From NCBI GenBank assembly GCA_048265185.1, contig JBLXBZ010000003.1:248001-312000 (forward strand): a stretch of 64,000 nucleotides of DNA, written 5' to 3'. Made by a program: the position numbers and the translations under genes. The DNA is from JBLXBZ01 sp048265185. GTDB taxonomy: Bacteria > Pseudomonadota > Alphaproteobacteria > Rhizobiales > Stappiaceae. The first letter of the stretch is position 1; each line of letters begins with the position of its first letter. Below the pieces are notes generated by a model, which was not told where the DNA came from, did no database searches, and worked only from the letters and a program-made list of their open reading frames with translations. Of this stretch, positions 1-8,451 are shown piece by piece.

Positions 1-737
1 TTGAGGGGCTTGATATCCTGATTTTGCGCGAGCTTACCGGCGGCGTTTATTTTGGCGAGCCGAAAGAGATCACGGATCTTGGCGACGGCCAGAAACGCGC
101 GGTCGACACGCAGGTTTATGAAACCTACGAAATTGACCGGATCGCTTCCGTCGCTTTTGATCTGGCCAAGACGCGCCGCAATAAGGTGACGTCCATGGAA
201 AAGCGCAACGTCATGAAATCTGGCGTGTTGTGGAATGAAGTTGTGACTGCGACTCATAAAGCGAAATATCCGGAAGTTGAGCTGGAGCATATGCTGGCCG
301 ACGCCGGCGGCATGCAATTGGTGCGTTGGCCCAAGCAGTTTGACGTTATCGTCACCGATAACCTGTTTGGCGACATGTTGTCCGACGTGGCCGCCATGCT
401 GACCGGTTCGCTGGGCATGTTGCCTTCCGCCTCCCTCGGCGCGCCTGACGCTGCCACCGGAAAGCGCAAGGCTCTCTATGAGCCGGTGCATGGCTCTGCC
501 CCGGACATCGCAGGTCAAGGAAAAGCCAATCCCATCGCCATGATTGCGTCTTTCGCCATGGCGCTGCGCTACTCCTTCGAGATGATCAGCGAAGCTGATA
601 TGCTGGAGAAAGCGATCGCCAACACGCTGGAGAAAGGCGTTCGCACCGGAGATATCTCTGATGGCGCGAAGAAAATCGTCAGCACGTCTGAGATGGGCGA
701 CGCGATTCTCGCTGAGCTGGCCGACTTGGCTGGTTAA
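1..737 (+). CDS. leuB: 3-isopropylmalate dehydrogenase, C-terminal part (cut by window start)
   Basis: The reading frame is open from base 3 to the stop at 735-737, so the gene enters from the left and lacks roughly its first 130 residues. It contains the family stretch RELTGGVYFGEP, the dimer-interface and catalytic region with YE, K and ND residues, the metal-binding segment VTDNLFGDMLSD, and the NAD-binding segment EPVHGSAPDIAG that distinguishes isopropylmalate from isocitrate dehydrogenases. LeuB oxidises and decarboxylates 3-isopropylmalate to 2-oxoisocaproate in leucine synthesis, in the cytoplasm. It is followed 23 bases later by a good terminator hairpin, so it ends its transcription unit. 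Identification is from family knowledge and is secure. Confidence 0.97.
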   Translation, partial: EGLDILILRELTGGVYFGEPKEITDLGDGQKRAVDTQVYETYEIDRIASVAFDLAKTRRNKVTSMEKRNVMKSGVLWNEVVTATHKAKYPEVELEHMLADAGGMQLVRWPKQFDVIVTDNLFGDMLSDVAAMLTGSLGMLPSASLGAPDAATGKRKALYEPVHGSAPDIAGQGKANPIAMIASFAMALRYSFEMISEADMLEKAIANTLEKGVRTGDISDGAKKIVSTSEMGDAILAELADLAG

Positions 738-760
738 GCGGTCGTATTTGCAATAGACTG

Positions 761-790
761 AAGGCGGGTTGGCGCAGGCGAGCCCGCCTT
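761..790 (+). terminator. Rho-independent terminator after leuB
   Basis: A 10-bp stem with one G-T wobble (761-770 with 781-790) encloses a 10-base loop and ends in a short T tract. It sits 23 bases after the leuB stop. Its position also argues against a start codon at 769 for the next gene. Confidence 0.6.
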
Positions 791-837
791 TCGCATGTGA
801 TATTTTGAACGATCCTCAAGCGACGGCTCACTTCGAC

Positions 838-1278
838 ATGTCTGATAATACGTTCGACAACTTATCTGATGAAATTACGCCCTTCCTTGGCCTGTGGCTT
901 ATGGACGTGGACGCTTGCGAGTTTGATCAAAGCGACCTTCCGCGCAGCGGCAGTTGCCGGATCGAAGAAGAATTTGGTCTCGTTCATATTCATATGTCTT
1001 TGGTGGATGCGTCTGGAGAGGTTTTAAACGCTCAGATGTCCGGCGTTCCGGGCGGGCCGGAAACGCGGATGAAGGAAAGCGGCCTGGTGGACTCCATGGC
1101 CTTGTTTTTTGAAGACGCGCGCACCTTGGTCTCGCAGGCCAAGCGCGACGGCGCCGTTCTCATGAGCGCCAAACGCGTTTTGTCCGATGACGGCCAGACT
1201 CTGGAGATCGAACAGACCGTGGCGGTTCCGGGAGAGGGGCCGGTGAGCAATACGGCGATCTACCGCAAAGCGCAATAA
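838..1278 (+). CDS. Conserved hypothetical protein, 146 residues
   Basis: No family recognised. The open frame extends up to a TTG at 769, but that codon lies inside the leuB terminator stem, so the ATG at 838 (MSDNTFDNLSDEI) is the more likely start. The protein is acidic and soluble with no signal peptide or membrane segment. The middle and end alternate hydrophobic and polar residues as in a beta-rich small domain (for example LEIEQTVAVP, TAIYRKAQ near the C-terminus), reminiscent of single-domain lipocalin-like folds, but this is only an impression. It lies between leuB and a convergent membrane-protein gene, with a 19-base gap between the two stops. Confidence 0.55.
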   Translation: MSDNTFDNLSDEITPFLGLWLMDVDACEFDQSDLPRSGSCRIEEEFGLVHIHMSLVDASGEVLNAQMSGVPGGPETRMKESGLVDSMALFFEDARTLVSQAKRDGAVLMSAKRVLSDDGQTLEIEQTVAVPGEGPVSNTAIYRKAQ

Positions 1279-1297
1279 AATGAAAACGCGCAAGCGT

Positions 1298-1783
1298 TTA
1301 GAGCCGGTTGATCGCCCATCCAAGATAAAGCGCGACGCTCCAAAGCGTGATGGATAAAAATCCCGCCCAGCGAAAACGATTGATGGTCCCGCGCGAGTCG
1401 ACTTGCGCCAACAGCCGCCACGCCGGCACGATCCGTAAGGCTAAGGCATTGACGACCGCCAGCGCTATGATCCCGAGTTTCCATTGCATCAAGGGCGCCG
1501 CCGCATAGGCTTTGGCGTGGATGCAGAACAGCAAGGCGCCGGTGACGGCGGTCAAAACGAAGGCGATGAATGTGATCGGCCCGATGATTCGCGCCAGCAT
1601 GGCCAGAGGCGCCGACTTCCAGAAGCCCATCATTCGCAAGCTTAGGGGTAGCCCTGCGCCCAACAATATGACGGCGGAGAACAGATGGATGAAGTCGGCG
1701 ATTCGGGCAAATCGTGGATCGTGGCGCAGAAAAGCCGCAGCGTCCATTGCTTGAAGCGTTGAAGTCAGATCGTCAATTTGCAT
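1298..1783 (-). CDS. Four-helix integral membrane protein, unknown function
   Basis: A 161-residue protein with four hydrophobic segments, roughly residues 35-60, 75-95, 105-125 and 140-160. The ATG at 1783 is chosen because AAGG lies 7 bases upstream; an in-frame ATG at 1816 lacks such a site. The first loop contains FADFIHLF-like residues (RIADFIHLFSAVILLG) with a His in the first helix, a pattern seen in small uncharacterised membrane families such as DUF6644; I do not assign it firmly. It converges with the 146-residue hypothetical gene and reads away from asd. No enzymatic motif is visible. Confidence 0.6.
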   Translation of the reverse strand: MQIDDLTSTLQAMDAAAFLRHDPRFARIADFIHLFSAVILLGAGLPLSLRMMGFWKSAPLAMLARIIGPITFIAFVLTAVTGALLFCIHAKAYAAAPLMQWKLGIIALAVVNALALRIVPAWRLLAQVDSRGTINRFRWAGFLSITLWSVALYLGWAINRL

Positions 1784-2207
1784 CGCTAGGCCTTGTAGCT
1801 CGACTTTGCGCTCCATAACGCCGGCGGCGGCGTCTGGCAAGGAGTTGAAAAGCGGAAATCGTTGATTCTGGATGTGGCGACTTTACGCGCTTCGATCCAA
1901 AAGGTTGACTTTTCATCATTCTGACGCCATGACTTCGTTGAAAATAACTTTTGCGGAAGAACCTGAAATGGTCGGGCGACATGCTCCCATAGCGATCCCT
2001 TCAAAAGCCGTGGCTCTCACGGCGATCGCGACGCGTTCCCGCGCTGGACGGCCCACCGCCGCCGGCACAAAAACCACGACGACAAAAACCACCGTTTGAC
2101 GGCGCCTCCACATCCCGACCTCCCCCCGGGATATGGGGGGACCGAAACGCCGCTCGCCGCCTAGCGCGGCTTGCTCGGCCGGTGGGGAGAGCGAGAGGAT
2201 AGATAAA
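1784..2207. other. Intergenic region upstream of asd
   Basis: 424 bases with no supported gene. Frames open on both strands here encode repetitive Arg/Thr/Val-rich peptides and look like chance. A 7-bp hairpin (2121-2127 with 2135-2141, arms of six C and six G) lies 67 bases before the asd start and has no T tract; it could affect the asd leader. No further signal is seen. Confidence 0.4.
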
Positions 2208-3245
2208 ATGGGTTATAAAGTCGCAATCGTTGGCGCTACGGGTAACGTGGGGCACGAACTTCTGGAAATTTTGGCGGAACGGGGGTTCCCCGCAGACGAA
2301 GTCGTGGCGTTGGCGTCGCGCAAGTCCCAAGGCAAGGAAATTTCCTTCGGCGATAAGACCCTGAAGGCGCAAACGCTGGACCATTACGACTTTTCCGACA
2401 CCGATATTTGTTTGATGTCGGCGGGGGGAACCCTGTCCAAGGAATGGGCGCCGAAAATCGCGGCTCAGGGCTGTGTCGTGATCGATAACTCTTCCGCATG
2501 GCGTTATGATTCCGACGTGCCCTTGATCGTGCCGGAAGTGAACGCGGACGCCATCACGGGGTTTCGCAAGAAGAACATCATCGCTAATCCCAATTGTTCG
2601 ACGGCCCAGCTTGTGGTGGCGCTGAAGCCCTTGCACGACGCAGCCAAGATCAAGCGGATCGTGGTCTCAACCTATCAATCGGTTTCCGGCGGCGGCAAGG
2701 AAGCCATGGACGAGCTGTTCAATCAGACGCGGGCGGTTTTCGTCAATGATCCGATCGAACCAAAGAAATTCACCAAGCGCATCGCTTTCAACGTCATCCC
2801 GCATATCGACGACTTCATGGAAGACGGATACACCAAGGAAGAATGGAAAGTCCTTGCTGAAACCAAGAAAATGCTGGACCCGGCTATCAAGGTGACCTGT
2901 ACGGCGGTGCGGGTTCCGGTGTTTATCGGGCATTCGGAAGCGGTGAATATCGAGTTTGAAAACCCGCTTTCCGCCGAGGAAGCCCGCTCAATCCTGCGAA
3001 GCGCGCCCGGGTGTCTGGTGATCGACAAGATGGAGGACGGCGGTTATATGAGCCCTTATGAAAGCGCGGGTGAAGACGCGACCTTCATCTCTCGTATTCG
3101 CGAAGACGCAACGGTTGAGAACGGTCTGAACATTTGGGTTGTGTCTGACAATCTACGCAAAGGCGCGGCGCTGAACACGGTGCAAATCGCCGAAGTTTTG
3201 GTCAACCGTAAGCTGGTCACTCCCAAAAACGAGACCGCCGCTTAA
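2208..3245 (+). CDS. asd: Aspartate-semialdehyde dehydrogenase
   Basis: Converts 4-aspartyl phosphate to aspartate semialdehyde with NADPH, the branch point to lysine/diaminopimelate, threonine and methionine. 345 residues, the usual size. The N-terminus has the Rossmann motif GATGNVG (residues 9-15), the active-site Cys130 lies in NPNCST, the substrate-binding Arg/Glu region follows, and the catalytic His is in GHSEAV. The ATG at 2208 is used: an upstream extension to 2133 is Arg/Pro-rich, unlike the family, and crosses a hairpin; GAGAGGA lies 8-14 bases before 2208. It is monocistronic with its own terminator at 3291. Confidence 0.97.
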   Translation: MGYKVAIVGATGNVGHELLEILAERGFPADEVVALASRKSQGKEISFGDKTLKAQTLDHYDFSDTDICLMSAGGTLSKEWAPKIAAQGCVVIDNSSAWRYDSDVPLIVPEVNADAITGFRKKNIIANPNCSTAQLVVALKPLHDAAKIKRIVVSTYQSVSGGGKEAMDELFNQTRAVFVNDPIEPKKFTKRIAFNVIPHIDDFMEDGYTKEEWKVLAETKKMLDPAIKVTCTAVRVPVFIGHSEAVNIEFENPLSAEEARSILRSAPGCLVIDKMEDGGYMSPYESAGEDATFISRIREDATVENGLNIWVVSDNLRKGAALNTVQIAEVLVNRKLVTPKNETAA

Positions 3246-3290
3246 TTGTTCTGAGCGACGGGCTCTTGTGGCCTTCTCATATGGAATCTT

Positions 3291-3327
3291 GATGGGCGCG
3301 GCTTTATGCTGGCGCCCATCCGTTTTT
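3291..3327 (+). terminator. Rho-independent terminator after asd
   Basis: Perfect 9-bp stem (3291-3299 with 3312-3320) followed by a run of five T at 3323-3327. It lies 46 bases after the asd stop, between asd and the convergent carbonic anhydrase gene. Confidence 0.85.
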
Positions 3328-3341
3328 CAGGCGCCGCGTCT

Positions 3342-4007
3342 TTACGACTGCGCCTGCAGGTCCTGCGGCGCGTCGATAAGGTGAAATTCATGTGTTTTGG
3401 GGTTCATGACGCGTAATTCGCCCATGCCTATGTCGAACCATGCGCCATGTAGCGATAATCGCCCCTTTTTTTCCAAAATGCTGACGCATGGAAAAGAACG
3501 TAGGTTTTCCAAAGACTGCCGGATGCCTGCATATTCCAGCGCCAGCTGTTCATCTTCTTCATCGCCGATTTCAAGGCAAGCCAGCGTATTAGACGCCGGC
3601 TCCAACAAAGTCATCCATTTGCCGATGAAATCTCCGGGCGAGAGCGGCTTGGCGTTTTGATTGAGAAAAGCGGTCACGCCGCCGCACTTCCCGTGCCCCA
3701 TGACCACGATGTGTTTTACTTTAAGAGCCTGAACGGCGAATTCCAGCGCGGCGCTGGTGGAGTGATAATAGCCGTCCGGCTCATGCGGGGGGACCAGATT
3801 GGCGACGTTGCGCACGACGAATAATTCGCCTGGTCCTGCGCCGAATATGCCTTCCGGGGACACGCGGCTGTCGCAGCAGGAAATCACCATGGTCTCCGGC
3901 TTTTGGCCATAAAGCGCGAGCTTTTCAAAATCTTCGCGGTAGCGAATAAAACCTTTTTCCCGGTAACGTTCATATCCTTGAATTAATTCAGATGGAAAAT
4001 CAGACAT
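3342..4007 (-). CDS. Beta-class carbonic anhydrase
   Basis: Interconverts CO2 and bicarbonate in the cytoplasm. 221 residues, as usual for bacterial beta enzymes. Zinc ligands are visible as Cys44 in CCDSR and His105 and Cys108 in GHGKCGG; Asp46 and Arg48 form the conserved catalytic dyad. The ATG at 4007 has a strong AAGGAG 5 bases upstream. It stands alone between asd and the mch homologue. Bicarbonate supply to biotin carboxylases (accA is in this window) and to crotonyl-CoA carboxylase is an inference from the metabolic context, not shown by the sequence. Confidence 0.95.
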   Translation of the reverse strand: MSDFPSELIQGYERYREKGFIRYREDFEKLALYGQKPETMVISCCDSRVSPEGIFGAGPGELFVVRNVANLVPPHEPDGYYHSTSAALEFAVQALKVKHIVVMGHGKCGGVTAFLNQNAKPLSPGDFIGKWMTLLEPASNTLACLEIGDEEDEQLALEYAGIRQSLENLRSFPCVSILEKKGRLSLHGAWFDIGMGELRVMNPKTHEFHLIDAPQDLQAQS

Positions 4008-4194
4008 GAGAGCTCCTTGGCTGATGGTCTGAACAGCGCCTTTCTACATGAAATTTATGATTTGGGTAGGGGGAATGAATTCGTCATTCGCTGTCCTGTC
4101 GGTTTTGTAAAAAATTACGGGAATGTCGACGCTTGCGTTACAGTCGGGCATTCGCATTATTTGATGAGAAGAAACGTGAGGGAGAGACAAGCGC

Positions 4195-5247
4195 ATGGGC
4201 AAGGCGGCGTATGGGAATTTTTTTGAAGATTTTTCGGTCGGCCAGATTATGCGCCATGGAACGCCGCGCACGGTGACCAGCGGCGACGTCGCTCTTTACA
4301 CGGCGCTATACGGTTCCCGTTTTGCTGTCCAGTCGTCAGACAGTTTCGCCAGGTCGGTGAATTACCCGCAAGCTCCGGTAGACGATCTTCTTGTTTTTCA
4401 TATCGTCTTTGGCAAAACGACCCCGGATGTCTCCGTCAACGCCGTCGCGAACCTTGGATATGCGGGCGGACGTTTTCTGGCGCCTGTTTATCCGGGTGAC
4501 ACGCTCACCGCCGTATCAAAAATTATCGGCTTAAAAGAAAACTCAAGTGGAGAGACCGGCGTGGTTTACGTGCGCTCCACCGGATATAATCAGGACGGGG
4601 TGGAGGTTCTTGACTATGTGCGCTGGGTGATGGTGCGAAAGCGCGATAGAAGCGCGCCCGCTCCGACGCCTGTCGTGCCTGTGTTGCCGGAGGTGGTTTC
4701 CGCTCACTCGCTTGGTGACGCTTGTCCGATGCTGAACGCGCAAGAATGGGACGTGGATCTTTCCGGCTCGCCATTTCGATGGCGGGATTATTCGGTGGGC
4801 GAACGCATTGACCATATTGATGGGGTCACCGTTGAAGAAGCCGAGCACCAGCTGGCGACGCGCCTTTATCAAAACACGGCGCGGGTTCACGTCAATCAGT
4901 TTAGCGAATCCAAAGGACGTTTTGGCCGCCGCTTGATCTATGGCGGCCATGTGCTGTCCATGGCGCGGGCTTTGTCGTTCAATGGGTTGGGTAACGCGTT
5001 TCACATTGCGGCGATTAACGGCGGTCGGCATGTGGCGCCGCTGTTCGCCGGAGATACGGTGTTCGCTTGGTCGCAGGTTCTTGAAATGGCGGAACTTGAA
5101 GGACGAAACGACGTGGGCGCGTTGCGGTTGCGGATGGTCGCCGCTAAAGATTCGCCTTGCCGCGAATTTCCGTTGAAGGACGGTGAGGGGCGATATGATC
5201 GCAATGTTGTTTTGGACTTTGATTTTTGGGTTTTGGCGCTGAAGTGA
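4195..5247 (+). CDS. mch: MaoC-type dehydratase, probable mesaconyl-CoA hydratase
   Basis: 350 residues forming two hot-dog (MaoC) halves, residues about 5-160 and 190-345. It contains GNFFEDFSVG at the N-terminus, TALYGSRF and NLGYAGGRF in the first half and YGGHVLSMARALSFNGLGN in the second. This length and these segments fit mesaconyl-CoA hydratase of the ethylmalonyl-CoA pathway, which converts mesaconyl-C1-CoA and beta-methylmalyl-CoA during acetate assimilation. The ATG at 4195 is preceded by a purine-rich GAGGGAGAG. The gene is alone, without other pathway genes in view. Another MaoC hydratase specificity is possible; assignment comes from remembered family sequence, not a search. Confidence 0.75.
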   Translation: MGKAAYGNFFEDFSVGQIMRHGTPRTVTSGDVALYTALYGSRFAVQSSDSFARSVNYPQAPVDDLLVFHIVFGKTTPDVSVNAVANLGYAGGRFLAPVYPGDTLTAVSKIIGLKENSSGETGVVYVRSTGYNQDGVEVLDYVRWVMVRKRDRSAPAPTPVVPVLPEVVSAHSLGDACPMLNAQEWDVDLSGSPFRWRDYSVGERIDHIDGVTVEEAEHQLATRLYQNTARVHVNQFSESKGRFGRRLIYGGHVLSMARALSFNGLGNAFHIAAINGGRHVAPLFAGDTVFAWSQVLEMAELEGRNDVGALRLRMVAAKDSPCREFPLKDGEGRYDRNVVLDFDFWVLALK

Positions 5248-5272
5248 TCGGCGAGGGGGCGCGTTCTGCGTT

Positions 5273-6223
5273 CTAACTGCGGTTGGGAGCGTGGGGGAGC
5301 GCCAGCGGGTGATGTTCCTCCACCAACTGGCGCAGGCGTTCGTCCAGCACATGGGTGTAGATCTGCGTGGTGGATATATCCGCATGACCGAGCAATTGTT
5401 GGACGACGCGCAGATCCGCGCCATTTTCCAGCAGGTGGCTGGCGAAAGCATGGCGCAGCACATGCGGACTGACGTTTTGGGGATCGATTTTGCAGGTTAT
5501 GGCTAGAGCCTTCAGGTCTCGGGCGAAGGCTTGCCGCGTATAGTGACCGCTGGCTCCACGAGAGGCGAATAGCCAAGGGCTTTCCGCGAAATGGCGTTCC
5601 GCCTTGCGCAGCGCCAGATAGTCGCTCATGGCCTTTTGAGCCTGAGTGGAGAGGGGCGCGAGGCGTTCTTTTCCGCCCTTTCCTTGAATGACGAGGAGGC
5701 GGCTGCTCCGCGTCGCCGCGCTGACGGGGAGAGAGATCAGTTCCGAAACTCGGAAACCTGCGGCGTAAAGCACTTCAAGAAGCGTGTATAGCCGTGCGGC
5801 GCGCAGGCTCGCGGCGCGGCTTTCGCGAGGGCGTAAAGTGGCCTCGCGCGCGGTTTCAATCAAGCGTTCGACTTCTTCTTTTGAAAGAACGCCGGGAAGC
5901 CGCGTATGTTTTTTGGGAGATTTGGCGCGCCGGGTCGGGTCAGCTTCCACCACTCCTTCGCCGTAAAGAAACTTGTAAAATTGGCGTAAGCATGACAGGC
6001 GCCGGGATTGGGAGCTTTCCGCGAAGCCGCGTATGGCGAGATCTTGCAGATAGGCGGAAATAACGTCGGGTTGAACCGTGGTGAAAGTCTGGTTCTTGCC
6101 TGAAAGGAATTCACTGAAATCGGCCAGATCGCGTTGATAGCTCTCCAGCGTGTTCGCCGCCGCGCCGCGCTCCACTGCAATCATCTCCAGAAAACTCTCC
6201 AGATAGTGGAGTTGCTTCTTCAT
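5273..6223 (-). CDS. xerD: Site-specific tyrosine recombinase XerD
   Basis: Acts with XerC at dif to resolve chromosome dimers at division. 316 residues from the ATG at 6223 (MKKQLHYLESFLEMIAVERG), matching family length; a longer frame to 6331 is rejected. An N-terminal SAM-like core-binding domain covers about residues 1-90 and the catalytic domain 110-305. Catalytic residues are all present: Arg158 in FRVSEL, Lys182/185 in GKGGKER, His254 and Arg257 in HVLRH, His280 in LLGHADI and Tyr289 in QIYTHV. It lies back to back with aroK, as in other alphaproteobacteria, with a 47-codon gene upstream on the same strand. Confidence 0.95.
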   Translation of the reverse strand: MKKQLHYLESFLEMIAVERGAAANTLESYQRDLADFSEFLSGKNQTFTTVQPDVISAYLQDLAIRGFAESSQSRRLSCLRQFYKFLYGEGVVEADPTRRAKSPKKHTRLPGVLSKEEVERLIETAREATLRPRESRAASLRAARLYTLLEVLYAAGFRVSELISLPVSAATRSSRLLVIQGKGGKERLAPLSTQAQKAMSDYLALRKAERHFAESPWLFASRGASGHYTRQAFARDLKALAITCKIDPQNVSPHVLRHAFASHLLENGADLRVVQQLLGHADISTTQIYTHVLDERLRQLVEEHHPLALPHAPNRS

Positions 6224-6269
6224 GAACGGCTCGCGCAATAAGAAAAACGGGGCGTTTCTAACGGTGATT

Positions 6270-6413
6270 TCATCGCCCGAAGCCGTCTTTTTCAATTCGC
6301 AATGTGATTTCGCGCTGAGTTGGCTCGGCAAAATTGGCCAGCGCCCATGTTAAACAAAAAATGGAGCCCGCTATAAGAAACATGGTGACGAAAAATCGTG
6401 TAAGAGTGGGCAT
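6270..6413 (-). CDS. Small single-pass membrane peptide between xerD and aroK, 47 residues
   Basis: The minus strand has an ATG at 6411-6413 and a TGA at 6270-6272. The peptide begins MPTLTRFFVTMFLIAGSIF, has one hydrophobic helix at about residues 7-27, then a short outside or inside tail with AEPTQREITLRI. The pattern of one helix followed by a PTQRE-type tail recalls short proteins annotated beside aroK in other alphaproteobacteria, sometimes wrongly called histidine kinase; that link is from memory. The stop is 46 bases before the xerD start, so the two are probably cotranscribed. The ribosome site is weak. Function unknown. Confidence 0.55.
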   Translation of the reverse strand: MPTLTRFFVTMFLIAGSIFCLTWALANFAEPTQREITLRIEKDGFGR

Positions 6414-6659
6414 GGAAGCGTCCGAAAAAAGGGCGGCCCTTCTATTAAGGCCGCGAGTAAAAATTAATGAGGAATATTTTTATTGAGTGATGACGATGGG
6501 GGCAAGGGTCTTTTCAGGAGCGATGTGACAATGGTGGACATGCTGCGGGCTCACTTGCGGAAATGGCGTTCGACATGATACCTCATCGCGAGATAAAATC
6601 GAGGCGGCGATGACCGAAAGGTCGCGACCTGCGCCTGAACATCACCGGAAGGACAGGGA

Positions 6660-7280
6660 TTGACAGCATTAACGTCAATAGCCAGCCTTTCCAGCGGCCG
6701 GATTGAACGGCTCCGGAAGCGTCTGGGGCAAGCCTCGATCGTGCTCGTGGGCATAATGGGCTGTGGCAAGTCCAGCGTTGGGCGTCGTTTGGCGCAAACA
6801 ATGGGGCTCCATTTCGTGGATGCGGACGCCGCGATCGAAGAGGCGGCGAATATGACCATCTCCGAGATTTTCGCGGTGCATGGCGAGGAGTATTTTCGCG
6901 CGGGCGAACGACGCGTGATTGCGCGTTTGCTGCAAAAAGGGCCGCAAATTCTTGCGACAGGCGGCGGAGCGTTCATGAACGAGACGACGCGGGAGGCGAT
7001 CGCCAAGGCTGGCGTGTCGTTGTGGCTTGACGCGGAGTTTGACGTGGTGATGGCCCGGGTGCGTAAGCGTTCCACCCGCCCTTTGTTGCAAAATCCCGAC
7101 CCTGAAGGCGTCATGCGCAAGCTGATGCAGGAGCGTTATCCGATTTACCGGCAAGCGCAGCTTCGCGTTCTCTCGCGCGACGTTCCCCACGATCAGGTGG
7201 TTTTGGAGGTAATTGAGGCCTTGGAACGGTATTTTGAGCTGCCTTCGGCGTTTGACGCCGTCAGGGATGAGCGTCCGTGA
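6660..7280 (+). CDS. aroK: Shikimate kinase
   Basis: Phosphorylates shikimate in aromatic amino acid synthesis. 206 residues. Walker A is GIMGCGKSS at residues 31-39, Asp in DADAAIE binds shikimate, GGGAF is the second substrate-binding motif and the LID Arg lies in RPLL. The start is a TTG at 6660 preceded by GGAAGGA about 6 bases upstream; no ATG gives a complete N-terminal strand, though a later start would leave the catalytic core intact. aroB follows 37 bases later, the common aroKB pairing. Confidence 0.94.
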   Translation: MTALTSIASLSSGRIERLRKRLGQASIVLVGIMGCGKSSVGRRLAQTMGLHFVDADAAIEEAANMTISEIFAVHGEEYFRAGERRVIARLLQKGPQILATGGGAFMNETTREAIAKAGVSLWLDAEFDVVMARVRKRSTRPLLQNPDPEGVMRKLMQERYPIYRQAQLRVLSRDVPHDQVVLEVIEALERYFELPSAFDAVRDERP

Positions 7281-7317
7281 TGACGCGTGTGAATAGCTGA
7301 GCGGGAAGGATGTGAGA

Positions 7318-8451
7318 ATGGCGATGCTGAATGAGGACGCGGAGCCTGTGAGCGTTTCGGTTGAACTTGGCGCGCGGTCCTATGAAATAGTCATAGGTCG
7401 GGAGTTGGTGGGGACGGCCGGCGCGCGAATCGCCGAGGTTTTACCTGGCTCGAAACTGGCGATTATTACCGATGAAACGGTGGGCCAGCGGCATTTGCCG
7501 GCTCTTATGGATGGATTTGAAGCGGCGGGTCTGTCTTGGCGCGTGCTTAGCGTCCCCCCCGGAGAGAGTTCGAAACGTTTTGAGCAATTTGAGCGCCTAT
7601 GCGACGAGATCCTCGCCTTGAAACTGGAGCGCGGCGACGCCGTGGTCGCCTTTGGCGGCGGCGTGGTGGGAGATCTGGCGGGTTTTGTCGCGGCGAGCGT
7701 TCGCCGGGGAATGCCCTTCGTTCAAATCCCAACGACGTTGCTGGCGCAGGTCGACAGTTCCGTAGGTGGAAAAACCGGCGTGAACAGCCGCCATGGAAAG
7801 AATTTGATTGGCGCCTTTCACCAGCCGCGCCTTGTTTTAGCCGATACGGCTTTGCTCGATACATTGTCGGAGCGTGAATTCCGCGCCGGCTATGCGGAGA
7901 TGGTGAAATATGGCCTGATCGACGATTTGGCGTTTTTTGAATGGCTTGAGCGTAATCATGACGGCGTTTTCAAGGGAACGAGCGCGCGCGAGGAGGCGGT
8001 GGCGGTTGCCTGCCGGGCGAAGGCGGCGATTGTGGCGGCGGATGAGCATGAGGCCGGGAAACGTGCTTTGTTGAATCTTGGCCATACGTTCGGTCATGCG
8101 CTGGAATCGGCGGTGGAGTATGACAGCGCGCGCTTGGTGCATGGGGAGGGCGTGGCCATCGGAATGCGTCTGGCCCATGATTTTTCCGCCGAGCTTGGCT
8201 TGTGTTCGCAAGAGGATGGGGCGCGCTTGCGGCGGCATTTACAGCAGGTGGGACTTCCAACGGCCTTGTCCGATATTCCAGGGCAGTTGCCGCCGGCGCA
8301 AAGTTTGATAGATATTATGGCTCAGGACAAGAAGGTAGATCAAGGCGAGCTGACCTTCATCCTGACCCGAGGCCTTGGGCGGGCCTTTGTTGAAAAAGGC
8401 GTCGATCCGGCGAAGGTTCTAGCGTTTATGGAGCGCGAGCTTGAGATATGA
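7318..8451 (+). CDS. aroB: 3-dehydroquinate synthase
   Basis: Converts DAHP to 3-dehydroquinate using NAD and a divalent metal. 377 residues. The family motifs are present: PPGESSK near residue 80, the NAD-binding GGGVVGDLAGFVA, the IPTTLLAQVDSSVGGKTGVN block, the metal ligands Glu in YAEMVKYG, His in NLGHTFGHA and His in VHGEGVA. The ATG at 7318 has GGAAGGA 7 bases upstream; a GTG at 7312 is too close to that site. Its end overlaps the next start by ATGA, so the CNNM-type gene is translationally coupled to it. Confidence 0.96.
   Translation: MAMLNEDAEPVSVSVELGARSYEIVIGRELVGTAGARIAEVLPGSKLAIITDETVGQRHLPALMDGFEAAGLSWRVLSVPPGESSKRFEQFERLCDEILALKLERGDAVVAFGGGVVGDLAGFVAASVRRGMPFVQIPTTLLAQVDSSVGGKTGVNSRHGKNLIGAFHQPRLVLADTALLDTLSEREFRAGYAEMVKYGLIDDLAFFEWLERNHDGVFKGTSAREEAVAVACRAKAAIVAADEHEAGKRALLNLGHTFGHALESAVEYDSARLVHGEGVAIGMRLAHDFSAELGLCSQEDGARLRRHLQQVGLPTALSDIPGQLPPAQSLIDIMAQDKKVDQGELTFILTRGLGRAFVEKGVDPAKVLAFMERELEI

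Noticed and set aside
1872..2113. Short frames on both strands upstream of asd
   Set aside because: Low-complexity translation, no ribosome site and no conservation signal visible.
2133..2207. 25-codon N-terminal extension of asd
   Set aside because: Basic, not family-like, and starts inside a hairpin; the ATG at 2208 has a good ribosome site.
6428..6457. Hairpin GCGGCC/GGCCGC between the small gene and aroK, considered as a terminator
   Set aside because: It has no T tract in either useful direction and lies in a divergent promoter region.
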